From: a bacterium
Lineage (GTDB): Bacteria; Campylobacterota; Campylobacteria; Campylobacterales; Sulfurimonadaceae
Direction: 5' to 3'
DNA: 64,000 nucleotides
Assembly: GCA_018824305.1 (NCBI GenBank)
Contig: JAHJGM010000019.1
Location: 36,649-100,648 of the forward strand
The position numbers and the translations under genes were made by a program. This document shows positions 53,658 to 61,155 of this stretch, piece after piece; position 1 is the first letter of the stretch, and each line of letters opens with the position of its first letter. Below the pieces are notes generated by a model. That model was not told the origin of the DNA, did no database searches, and worked only from the letters and a program-made list of their open reading frames with translations.

Positions 53658-55060
53658 TCCTCATCTTTCTCCTCTATAGGTTTTGATGTGGGCTTCCATG
53701 TAAAGGGTTTATAGCGGAGTCTGCTTCTTATATGTCTCAACTTATCGATATCTTTCATATTGATGCTGATCTTGGTGTGTTCGATATCCACACCCTCTTC
53801 TATATTGATATTATCCGCTTTTTTAAAAGCCAGTTTTTGCGATTGAAACACACTTCTGTGTCCTGTTAACAAGAATGCAATGACAACGCTAAGTGCTGCG
53901 TAATTAGCCATATTTGTACCGAAAAGCTCAACCGCCATGATGATAGATGCAATAGGAGTGTTCGTCGTACCTGCAAGTACGCTGACAAAGCCAAGAGCTG
54001 CGAACAATGCCACATTGTCTCCCATCACATGCCCGATCGCAACACCGCTGGTCGCTCCCACATAAAAGATCGGCGTGATGATACCGCCGCTTCCCCCAAC
54101 CCCAAGCGTGACGGAAGTAAAGAATGTCTTTAGAATGAAATCATACCAGTGTATATTTCCTGAAATAAGAAGGTGGGGATCAAGTGCATTATTGATCGTA
54201 CCAAGCCCCAGTCCTAGGTATTTGTCAGATACGAAATAAGATATAAGCACCATGATGACTCCGCCGACAAATGCCTTGAAGTATCTGTTGTATGGGATTT
54301 TTACTATTAATGCTTCCATCTTGTTTACAATGGTAATAAAAGAGTCTGAGACGACACCGAAAAATATTCCAGCGATCACGACCTGACCGATAAGAGTCAG
54401 ATCCAAATTGATCGATCTGTAAAAATTGATATCATAATAGGGATATTTCACACCGAAAAACTGAGCAGTGGTAAAAGCGGCGAAACCTGCGATAAATGAG
54501 GGTAAAAGTACATCATACATGATCACACCGACGATAAGTACCTCTATGCCAAATATCGCTCCCGCGATAGGAGTACCAAAAACCGAAGCAAATCCGGCAC
54601 TGATCCCGCAGATGACTATCTTTTTTCTATCTTTTTTGGAAAACTTCAGCAAAGTCGCCACAAAAGATGCCGCACCTCCGCCTATTTGAGCACCGGGACC
54701 CTCTTTACCAACAGAACCGCCGGTAAAGATCGTAAGTACGGTTGCGACCAACTTGACGGGAATGACTTTGGCATTGATATATCCGTCCTCTTTATGGACA
54801 GCTTCTATCACTTTTTCCGTACCGTGACCCGTTGCATTTTTATCGAACGTCCTGATGATCCAGATCGTCAGCATCAAACCAAAAGGAAGTAGAAAATAGT
54901 AATGAAAAGGAAGCATCCCCTGCCCATGTTCAGCCACTTGCAGAGTCTTTAAAAAGAGAGACATAAGATAACCTATCATTATGCCTGTTACAGAAGAAAG
55001 TATTAACCACTTAAAAACACTAAAAAAAATAACAGTCTGCTCAGTGATATGCTTTTTCAA
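53654..55060 (-). CDS. ClC-family chloride channel or Cl-/H+ antiporter
   Basis: A 468-residue membrane protein of the ClC family. GGSVGKEGPGAQIGGG contains GKEGP with the gating Glu120; GSGGIITPIFYVG matches the GxFxP region. About ten hydrophobic helices and a charged C-terminal tail without CBS domains are visible. Whether it is a channel or an exchanger cannot be read. The start is a TTG at 55060; the nearest internal ATGs would remove the first helix. No strong Shine-Dalgarno. It is convergent with the ABC-F gene. Confidence 0.92.
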   Translation of the reverse strand: MKKHITEQTVIFFSVFKWLILSSVTGIMIGYLMSLFLKTLQVAEHGQGMLPFHYYFLLPFGLMLTIWIIRTFDKNATGHGTEKVIEAVHKEDGYINAKVIPVKLVATVLTIFTGGSVGKEGPGAQIGGGAASFVATLLKFSKKDRKKIVICGISAGFASVFGTPIAGAIFGIEVLIVGVIMYDVLLPSFIAGFAAFTTAQFFGVKYPYYDINFYRSINLDLTLIGQVVIAGIFFGVVSDSFITIVNKMEALIVKIPYNRYFKAFVGGVIMVLISYFVSDKYLGLGLGTINNALDPHLLISGNIHWYDFILKTFFTSVTLGVGGSGGIITPIFYVGATSGVAIGHVMGDNVALFAALGFVSVLAGTTNTPIASIIMAVELFGTNMANYAALSVVIAFLLTGHRSVFQSQKLAFKKADNINIEEGVDIEHTKISINMKDIDKLRHIRSRLRYKPFTWKPTSKPIEEKDED

Positions 55061-55155
55061 GATAATTCTTTATTGAGGTATTTTTCAGATTATAACTCAT
55101 TTTTCTTAGATAAAACTAATTGTGAACACTTTTTTTCACATATTATTTAAAATTT

Positions 55156-55353
55156 CTAGTTCCTTTTTGCAAGCTCGCTAAAATCTATCTCTTCATCGGG
55201 TTTATCTTGACGTTTTTTGTCCTCTTCATAATTTCCGCTGCTAAAAATGACATTTGCACCTTTGTTTATTATGCACCCTTTTACACCGGGGACACACGCT
55301 ACATTTAAAAGTTTGCAATGCCCCTTAAGATCATGCTGACATGTCCAACCCAT
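55156..55353 (-). CDS. Small four-cysteine protein, unknown
   Basis: A 65-residue protein with four regularly spaced cysteines (5, 13, 20, 27) in a compact N-terminal half and a hydrophilic Lys/Glu/Asp tail. The spacing could bind zinc or an iron-sulfur cluster, or form disulfides; no signal peptide is seen, so metal binding is likelier. I do not recognise the family. It starts 2 nt after the Dabb gene and ends 95 nt before ClC. Confidence 0.65.
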   Translation of the reverse strand: MGWTCQHDLKGHCKLLNVACVPGVKGCIINKGANVIFSSGNYEEDKKRQDKPDEEIDFSELAKRN

Positions 55354-55355
55354 TT

Positions 55356-55646
55356 TTATTTCTCGTAATCAACAACTTTAGTAGTCTCTACCACCTCTTT
55401 GATAAATGAGAGCACTTCAAGATGTGCAGGATGGTTTGCATAAACACTTAGAGCGTTTCTCGTCTCAAACGTCGAATACAGACTCATGTCATAGGCACGT
55501 TCACTGCCGTTGAAATCGATCCCTACTTCCATCAGTTTGAGTTCTTCGATCTTCGATGGCAGAGTTTCCAACATCTCTTTGATCTTTAAAATATTTTGCT
55601 TTTTATCATGCTCTTTAAACTGAAACATCACTATATGAACTATCAT
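55356..55646 (-). CDS. Dabb (stress-responsive A/B barrel) protein
   Basis: A 96-residue ferredoxin-like protein. MIVHIVMFQFKEHDKK, KIEELKLMEVGIDFNGSERAYD and VYANHPAHLEVLSFI are the Dabb pattern, which forms dimeric alpha/beta barrels. The biological role in bacteria is usually unknown. It is encoded 15 nt after the DASS carrier and 2 nt before the four-Cys protein. Confidence 0.83.
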   Translation of the reverse strand: MIVHIVMFQFKEHDKKQNILKIKEMLETLPSKIEELKLMEVGIDFNGSERAYDMSLYSTFETRNALSVYANHPAHLEVLSFIKEVVETTKVVDYEK

Positions 55647-55661
55647 CTATCTTTCCTTTTT

Positions 55662-57017
55662 TTATAATACATTTTTCCAAAAAAACTGGGCTATTAAAAC
55701 GACTAAAATTATACCTGCAATATTTAAAACTAAACCATATTTCATCATCGTTTTTACATTTACGACTCCGCTGCTCATGGCAATGGCGTTTGGAGGCGTG
55801 GCGATAGGCAACATGAAAGCATAAGATGCACAGATGGTCGCTATCATCATAAAAAGAGTCACATTGATGCCCGATTTAAGTGCGACTGCGTAGATGACGG
55901 GCAGCATAATCGAGATGAGTGCGGTGTTGGATGTGATCTCGGTCGTAAATGTGATGAGCAGTGCCACTGCAAGTATAATGAGCATCGGTGATAGTGTCGT
56001 AATGCTTAAGATATATGATGCTAAAGCATCTGCCAACCCTGTCTTGCTAAACGCAGCGGCGATGGAAAAACCCGCACCGAATAAAAACATGATCCGATAA
56101 GGGATCCTGTCCTTGTCATCCATCCAGTCAAGGATACTAAAAGGGGGCATAAAAAGTAAAAGTCCCGCACCTAGGAGTATGCCGCTTTCATTGAGTCCCA
56201 GCCCGTTCCAGTAGGGTCTTATGGGTGCATTGACAAAAAGCAAAAGCGTAAGACCTACGAGTATAAGCATCACTTTTTTCTGCTCTTTGCTCAGCACAAA
56301 CAGCTCTCGTTTACTCTCCATCTTCATATTTTTAACACCCATAGAGAGTAAAAAGCCCACTACAAAGATCATCAAAAATGAAAGTGGTGCGACCATCAGC
56401 ACCCATTTTAAAAACGGGATGAGTACCATAGAGTGCTCCTGCATTATGCCAAAGAGTATGAGGTTTGGCGGCGTGCCAATGGGAGTCAAGATGCCACCCA
56501 CGCTCGCACCGTAAGCAATCGCCAGAGCAAAACGCATTTTGAGCCTGTCTACTTCTGTGATATAAAGTGCAATGGGCATCAACAAGAGTGCCGTAGTCGT
56601 GTTTGAAAGTATGGAGCTAAGCAGTGCGGACGTAATGATGAGCGAATAGATAATGCCGCTGATTGTATTTGGAAAGATGGAAAGTATCTTTTCCGCCAAG
56701 TAACGGTGAAGTCCCGTTTTTTCAACCGCGATGGCAAGCAAAAAACCGCCTAAAAACAAAAAGATGATGGGGTTTGCATAGTTGACTGCGGTCGCTTTTG
56801 TAGAAAGGATTCCAAAAGCGGGAAAAAGCACGATCGGCATCAAAGAGACCACCGCCAAAGGAAGCCCCTCGTTCGTCCATAAAATCACTAAAAAAGCTAT
56901 GAGACCGAGTAAAGAACTCTGCAAAGAACTTACATACGAGAATGAGAGAAAGGAGATGATGACACCTACTAAAATCGCTGAGAGTATCTTTTTTGACTGT
57001 ATAAGCTGCTCGCTCAA
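55662..57017 (-). CDS. DASS-family (SLC13-like) anion:Na+ symporter
   Basis: A 451-residue transporter with about eleven membrane segments. The repeated substrate and sodium motifs read SNTTTALLLMPI in the first half and SNTALISIMLPV in the second, as expected for SNT motifs. Members carry di- or tricarboxylates, sulfate or phosphate; with sulfite oxidation elsewhere in the genome a sulfate role cannot be excluded. It starts 50 nt after the unnamed membrane gene, followed by Dabb. Confidence 0.9.
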   Translation of the reverse strand: MSEQLIQSKKILSAILVGVIISFLSFSYVSSLQSSLLGLIAFLVILWTNEGLPLAVVSLMPIVLFPAFGILSTKATAVNYANPIIFLFLGGFLLAIAVEKTGLHRYLAEKILSIFPNTISGIIYSLIITSALLSSILSNTTTALLLMPIALYITEVDRLKMRFALAIAYGASVGGILTPIGTPPNLILFGIMQEHSMVLIPFLKWVLMVAPLSFLMIFVVGFLLSMGVKNMKMESKRELFVLSKEQKKVMLILVGLTLLLFVNAPIRPYWNGLGLNESGILLGAGLLLFMPPFSILDWMDDKDRIPYRIMFLFGAGFSIAAAFSKTGLADALASYILSITTLSPMLIILAVALLITFTTEITSNTALISIMLPVIYAVALKSGINVTLFMMIATICASYAFMLPIATPPNAIAMSSGVVNVKTMMKYGLVLNIAGIILVVLIAQFFWKNVL

Positions 57018-57067
57018 AATAGCAAACCTTTATGTTTTAAACTATTTTAGCATAATTAGGCATTTTC

Positions 57068-57532
57068 CTAAAAGCTCTGCAACGCTTTGATAACGGGATA
57101 AATTAGTCCGACGATCAAAAACAGAGTAAGAAATGGTCGATTGATATTTTGCCATTTGTAGTTCTTTCTTCTGATGGCATCTACACCATGGTTGACTGCA
57201 GAGAAAAAGAAAAAGAAGATAAAGACAAACAGGATAGTCAACTCTGCTTGGATGCCCCAGTTAGCGATATAGACCATTATCGCCGTTACGGCATAAGACG
57301 ACAATGCGATAGCAGACTGTCTTTGATAGTTACTCCCGACTTCAAAACCCTTGAGTTCCGCCGACGTTTTGGCAAAAAACAGACCTTCCAAACCGGATAT
57401 CCCCGCAATGGCAACTATGATGATAGGGATCATGAGATGCAGTTGGGCAACAGGGTCATCCATTTGATAACCAAAGAAAAATACGGCTGTAACACTCACT
57501 ATTCGGATAATCTCCAATAATTTTAATAGCAT
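57068..57532 (-). CDS. Four-helix membrane protein, unknown
   Basis: A 154-residue protein with four hydrophobic segments (about 8-22, 33-53, 75-118, 132-148) and a Phe-rich run in the third. Motifs such as GYQMDDPVAQLHLMIPIIIV and SAVNHGVDAIRRKN are conserved-looking, but I cannot name the family. It sits between the hemolysin III gene (25 nt upstream) and DASS (50 nt downstream), probably on one transcript. Confidence 0.65.
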   Translation of the reverse strand: MLLKLLEIIRIVSVTAVFFFGYQMDDPVAQLHLMIPIIIVAIAGISGLEGLFFAKTSAELKGFEVGSNYQRQSAIALSSYAVTAIMVYIANWGIQAELTILFVFIFFFFFSAVNHGVDAIRRKNYKWQNINRPFLTLFLIVGLIYPVIKALQSF

Positions 57533-57557
57533 AATCTATCTACTCCTATCTCTTTTT

Positions 57558-58214
57558 TTAACCCGCATACCAAAGAACCGCGAAGTAGTGACATGCGGTT
57601 CCTCCCATGACAAAGAAATGCCATAGCAGATGTCCATATTTTAGCTTTGAATCGGTTATAAAAAAACCTACACCCAGCGTGTAGAACAAGCCTCCTGCTA
57701 CCAATAAAAGTATCCCCTCTGTAGGCATCCTGACAAACAACGGATACGCAGCAACAACCATAAGCCAGCCCATCAACAGATAGAGGCTTATGGAGATAAC
57801 AGGGTGTGGTTCCTTTTCAAATACTTTGAGCAAGACCCCTGCGGCTACTAGTCCCCAGACAAGACCAAAGATCGTCCAACCCCACGCGCCCTTTAATACT
57901 CCAAGAGTAAACGGTGTATATGTGCCTGCGATAAGGAAAAATATGGCAGAATGTTCGATAATCAGAAAGAGTTCCTTAGCTTTGCCAACTCTTAGTCCAT
58001 GGTACACAGTAGAGGCAAAGTAAAGCAATATACCAGTAGCGGCAAAGACACTCGTACCGATAATCTGTCCTATATCTCCCTGCTTCACTACATTTACGAT
58101 AAGAAAAGGCGTCCCGATAAGCATAGCGATAAATGCCATGCCATGACTGATGCTGTTTGCAACTTCTTCGTCTCGTGATTGCTCGCGTGAGCAGTCTCGG
58201 ATCAATTTTCGCAT
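57558..58214 (-). CDS. Hemolysin III/PAQR-family membrane protein
   Basis: A 218-residue seven-helix protein. The PAQR zinc residues appear in NSISHGMAF, TVYHGL, and HLLWHFFVMGGTACHYFAVL; AGTYTPFTLGVL is typical of HlyIII/TrhA. TrhA in E. coli helps keep membrane energetics and lipid order; haemolysis is not implied. GAGA lies upstream of the ATG. It follows the GlsB-type gene by 18 nt in a cluster of envelope stress proteins. Confidence 0.9.
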   Translation of the reverse strand: MRKLIRDCSREQSRDEEVANSISHGMAFIAMLIGTPFLIVNVVKQGDIGQIIGTSVFAATGILLYFASTVYHGLRVGKAKELFLIIEHSAIFFLIAGTYTPFTLGVLKGAWGWTIFGLVWGLVAAGVLLKVFEKEPHPVISISLYLLMGWLMVVAAYPLFVRMPTEGILLLVAGGLFYTLGVGFFITDSKLKYGHLLWHFFVMGGTACHYFAVLWYAG

Positions 58215-58232
58215 ATCAATTTCTCGTTTTGG

Positions 58233-58484
58233 CTAAGCTTTCTTTACTAAACTGATAATATATAACAAAAGTACAGCACCGATAGTAGCCATAATAATAG
58301 TACCCGATAACCCGCCTGCCGTTATGCCAAGAAATCCAAAGATAAAGCCGCCAAGAACCGCACCGACAATTCCGACAATAATATCGCCTATGAGACCAAA
58401 TCCTCTGCCTTTCATTATCATACCTGCAAGCCATCCTGCAAGCGCGCCAACTGCTAAAAATATGATCAAACTAATAATACTCAC
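58233..58484 (-). CDS. GlsB/YeaQ/YmgE-type membrane protein
   Basis: An 83-residue glycine-rich protein with three membrane helices. GALAGWLAGMIMKGRGFGLIGD and IVGAVLGGFIFGFLGI are the hallmarks of the transglycosylase-associated YeaQ/YmgE family, usually induced by general or acid stress. The start is a GTG at 58484 with AAGGGAG five bases upstream. It lies between DUF3185 and hemolysin III genes. Confidence 0.9.
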   Translation of the reverse strand: MSIISLIIFLAVGALAGWLAGMIMKGRGFGLIGDIIVGIVGAVLGGFIFGFLGITAGGLSGTIIMATIGAVLLLYIISLVKKA

Positions 58485-58496
58485 GATATCTCCCTT

Positions 58497-58712
58497 CTAA
58501 TTTTTTTTAAAAAGAAATATACCGACAAAAAAACTGACGGCACCGCCAATGTAGAATGTCATGACTTTATCCGTATCTGAACCTGTAACTGCTTGTGTTA
58601 ATTGTGAACCGACGGAAGTGGAAAGTTGATATCCCCATATGCCAAGGCCGATGCCTAAAACCGCTAGGGCGATACCGATAATTTTCATTAAAAATGTTGA
58701 ACTCTTTGCCAT
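58497..58712 (-). CDS. DUF3185 small membrane protein
   Basis: A 71-residue protein with two membrane helices (about 7-27 and 50-68). KIIGIALAVLGIGLGIWGYQ and DKVMTFYIGGAVSFF fit DUF3185. A longer frame from 58760 exists, but its ATG lies in the -10 box; the ATG at 58712 has AGGAG six bases upstream. First gene of the GlsB-hemolysin III transcript. Function unknown. Confidence 0.82.
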   Translation of the reverse strand: MAKSSTFLMKIIGIALAVLGIGLGIWGYQLSTSVGSQLTQAVTGSDTDKVMTFYIGGAVSFFVGIFLFKKN

Positions 58713-58758
58713 GTCGAACTCCTCTGTTTGAAAGAGATGAAATACCCGCTCGGCAAAC

Positions 58759-58787
58759 ATTATACTTCTTTATTGCGCAATTAGAAC
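58759..58787 (-). promoter_or_regulatory. Promoter of the DUF3185-GlsB-hemolysin III transcript
   Basis: On the minus strand TATAAT occupies 58759-58764, with a weak -35-like TTCTAA near 58781-58786. Transcription would start near 58752, about 40 bases before the chosen DUF3185 start. The remaining gap to 58985 (58788-58985) holds no convincing gene, only the palindrome at 58943. Confidence 0.5.
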
Positions 58788-58942
58788 ATAATAAAAATTT
58801 CTATGAAAGTAAATTTAGAAAATAATTCTGTTAAAGCCAAAATACCCTCATATCTTGGTATTCAAAAGTATATTATTGCTAAAATTAGGTATTTTGAAAC
58901 TCTTTCTTTGATGCCTGAATTGTTGATTGAATGCAATATGTG

Positions 58943-58966
58943 TTTCCAATCTGGAGATTGGAAACG
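58943..58966. repeat. 11-bp perfect inverted repeat GTTTCCAATCT-GG-AGATTGGAAAC
   Basis: Perfect arms with a 2-base centre, 19 bases past the SRPBCC stop. No T-run follows on either strand, which argues against a standard terminator. It may be a dispersed palindromic element or a protein site; other copies were not seen in this window. Confidence 0.55.
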
Positions 58967-58985
58967 AGAAACAGCAGAATGGATA

Positions 58986-59429
58986 TTAGTTCGATATCTC
59001 TGTTTCGACCAGTTTTCCTAAGAGTACAAGCGACTCCTGCCAACCAAGATAGCATGCCTCTTCAGGGATGGCATCCGGCACTCCCTCTTGTATAATTTTC
59101 AACTCTGTCCCGATAGATACCTTTTTCAAAGACACTGTCACCTGCATCTCTCCGGGCAAATTCTGATCATCAAATTTGTCTATGTAGCGGATGCGCTTAT
59201 ACGGTACCAGTTCAACATATTTTCCTCCAAAGGAGTGACTCTCTCCGCTAGTAAAGTTCGTAAACGACATATGATAACTGCCGCCTACCTTTGGTTCGAA
59301 GTGTTGGACTTTACATGTAAAGCCATTTGGGGGAAGCCATTTGACTATTGCATCGGCATCCAAAAACGCCCGATATACCTTCTCTGGAGCAGCACGAATC
59401 ACACGATGAAGTTTTATAGTACTTGACAT
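58986..59429 (-). CDS. SRPBCC/AHSA1-domain protein
   Basis: A 147-residue START-like protein of the AHSA1 type. It opens IKLHRVIRAAPEKVYRAFLDADAIVKWLPP and has GGSYHMSFTN and a C-terminal helix GWQESLVLLGKLVE. The fold binds hydrophobic ligands in a helix-grip cavity; the ligand is unknown. The frame extends to 59468, but the ATG at 59429 with AAGGA nine bases upstream is the likely start. It is single, with 144 bases separating it from gpsA upstream-side sequences. Confidence 0.85.
   Translation of the reverse strand: MSSTIKLHRVIRAAPEKVYRAFLDADAIVKWLPPNGFTCKVQHFEPKVGGSYHMSFTNFTSGESHSFGGKYVELVPYKRIRYIDKFDDQNLPGEMQVTVSLKKVSIGTELKIIQEGVPDAIPEEACYLGWQESLVLLGKLVETEISN
59311..59320. repeat. TTACATGTAA palindrome copy inside the SRPBCC gene
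   Basis: Exact copy, flanked by T and A (TTTACATGTAAA). Read on the minus strand as Phe-Thr-Cys-Lys. Confidence 0.7.
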
Positions 59430-59557
59430 GACAGTGTTTCCTTTCGATAATAGTATTAAAACATACAACTCAAATAGCCATGTATGCGTTTATAAAAATT
59501 TTATCGAAACCTTATCTAAAGCAATAATCAAGTAAAAACTTACGATGTTTATTTAAA

Positions 59558-59590
59558 CAACAAGAAAGAAAACCTACTGCGAAAGCAGGT
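59558..59590 (-). terminator. Intrinsic terminator overlapping the gpsA stop
   Basis: On the minus strand ACCTGCT and AGTAGGT (59572-59590 on the plus strand) form a 7-bp stem with one G-U pair around TTCGC, followed by TTTTCTTTCTTG. The stem contains the gpsA stop codon. This is the clearest intrinsic terminator in the window and ends the gatB-channel-gpsA operon. Confidence 0.7.
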
Positions 59591-60461
59591 CTTTGAGACT
59601 CTCTTTAGGATTTTTCCCCTCAAGTATTCTATAGACTTCCGTGGCTATGGGGAGGTATATCTTTTTCTCATTTACTATTACATGTAAGGCATACGCCGTT
59701 CCGATACCCTCTGCGACTTCTCCGAGTTCCTCGACTATCTTCTCTTTGGATTTTCCAAGAGCCAGTCCCAGCCCTACTCTGAAGTTTCTTGACATAGTCG
59801 AAGATGCAGTCAAGAAAAGGTCTCCTGCACCGCTGAGACCTATGAAGCTTTCATCTTTTGCACCATAGTTATGACCAAATCTCTGCATCTCTACAAGTCC
59901 GCGGGAAATGAGCGAAGCCGCCGCATTTTTGCCAAGCCCCAGACCTTCGCAGATGCCTGCAGCGATGGCAATAACATTTTTATATGCCCCTGCGATCTCT
60001 GCACCGACTACATCCGTTGATGTATATGTCTTCATAAAAGAGGGAAAAAATGATGCAAACTTGGCACTCAATGCCTCATTTTTCGAGTTTACTACAACAG
60101 CTGTAGGAAGTGATTTCATTACCTCTGTGGCGAATGATGGACCCGACAAGAAGCAGATGTTCGATTCAGGGACATATTTGGAGTATATCTCGTTTAAAAA
60201 TCTCCCGCTGTCTGCTTCTATCCCTTTTGCGGCCACCATTATCTTATGACCCTTGAAATTGTAGTTATGTTCAAGCCATTTAGACACTTCCTGCGCAGGG
60301 ATAGCGATCACAAGATACTCGATCTTCAATATCTCTTCTAACGAGACAAAGTTTTTCATATCTCTTGGTGTTCTTGAAGTTATATAGACCTCATTTTTCT
60401 CAGACAGAGCAAAAGAGAGAGCCGTCCCCCACTTACCAGCTCCAATCACGCCAATTTGCAT
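59574..60461 (-). CDS. gpsA: Glycerol-3-phosphate dehydrogenase [NAD(P)+]
   Basis: A 295-residue soluble enzyme that reduces dihydroxyacetone phosphate to sn-glycerol-3-phosphate for phospholipids. It has the dinucleotide loop IGAGKWGTALSFALS, CFLSGPSFATEV, GAYKNVIAIAAGICEGLGLG with catalytic Lys, and GLSGAGDLFLTASS. The ATG follows AAGGAG by five bases and overlaps the RCK gene by 29 nt. Slightly shorter than E. coli GpsA (339), typical for this group. Confidence 0.95.
   Translation of the reverse strand: MQIGVIGAGKWGTALSFALSEKNEVYITSRTPRDMKNFVSLEEILKIEYLVIAIPAQEVSKWLEHNYNFKGHKIMVAAKGIEADSGRFLNEIYSKYVPESNICFLSGPSFATEVMKSLPTAVVVNSKNEALSAKFASFFPSFMKTYTSTDVVGAEIAGAYKNVIAIAAGICEGLGLGKNAAASLISRGLVEMQRFGHNYGAKDESFIGLSGAGDLFLTASSTMSRNFRVGLGLALGKSKEKIVEELGEVAEGIGTAYALHVIVNEKKIYLPIATEVYRILEGKNPKESLKDLLSQ
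59678..59687. repeat. TTACATGTAA palindrome copy inside gpsA
   Basis: Exact copy near the 3' end of gpsA, read on the minus strand as Leu-His-Val. Confidence 0.7.
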
Positions 60462-61155
60462 TGTGTCTCCTTCCGATTATTTTTTCAAATTCCAGTATAT
60501 CTCTCTCATATCCGACTATGACCAAGACATCATCCTCTGTCAGCGGTTCACGATTGGCTCTTTTTGTATATATGAAAGAGGTGTCCAGATTTTCTCTGAT
60601 GATCGCTATGACAAGCAGACCGTACCTGTTTTTCCAATCTATGCTTTCCACCGTCTTGCCTAAGACCTCAGAATCTTTATTTATCGCAACCTGCGCAATT
60701 TTGAGTTCATCATCCGAATAAAGGATATTGTTGAGTATCTCTGTCACAAACGGGCGTTCTATCATCTCTGTTATGATGTTGACCGTTGTCTGTGTGATGG
60801 GGATGATCTTGTTTGCCCCCGCCATTTTCAGTTTTCTGCCGCTCTCTTGATCGGAGGACAAAGCGATGATGACGATGTTTTCGTATGCAGCTCGCAATGA
60901 GATGGTCAAAAAGATATTTTCAGCAGTGTCTTCAAGTGCACAAAAAACTATGAGATCATCGATATCATACTGTTCTTGCAGCTTGAACCAGTCATCGTCT
61001 ATGCTGAACTTCATTACTTTGAACTGATTATCCTGCAGCAGTTTTAGCTCTCTATCTTCTAACACAAGAAGAGTTATATCACTATATCTTGTCTTAAGGC
61101 TATTTGCGATTTCAACTGCAAACTCGTTATACCCGAATATAATAGCTGATTTCAT
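60433..61155 (-). CDS. Stand-alone RCK (TrkA-N/TrkA-C) protein
   Basis: A 240-residue cytoplasmic RCK-type protein. The N-terminal Rossmann domain starts AIIFGYNEFAVEIANSL (loop changed from GxGxxG), followed by a TrkA_C region from about 145 (IAINKDSEVLGKTVESIDW-like pattern, ending EDDVLVIVGYE). Such domains bind nucleotides or ions and gate K+ channels. It directly abuts the channel gene (no gap), so it may form part of its gating ring. It overlaps gpsA by 29 nt. Confidence 0.87.
   Translation of the reverse strand: MKSAIIFGYNEFAVEIANSLKTRYSDITLLVLEDRELKLLQDNQFKVMKFSIDDDWFKLQEQYDIDDLIVFCALEDTAENIFLTISLRAAYENIVIIALSSDQESGRKLKMAGANKIIPITQTTVNIITEMIERPFVTEILNNILYSDDELKIAQVAINKDSEVLGKTVESIDWKNRYGLLVIAIIRENLDTSFIYTKRANREPLTEDDVLVIVGYERDILEFEKIIGRRHNANWRDWSW

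Noticed and set aside
58216..58434. 72-codon minus-strand frame rich in Arg/Tyr/Cys
   Set aside because: It overlaps the GlsB-type gene in another frame; the GlsB frame has a ribosome site and family motifs.
58803..59021. 72-codon plus-strand frame across the gap at 58788-58985
   Set aside because: It overlaps the end of the SRPBCC gene, includes the 24-bp palindrome, has no clear Shine-Dalgarno and no recognisable protein pattern.
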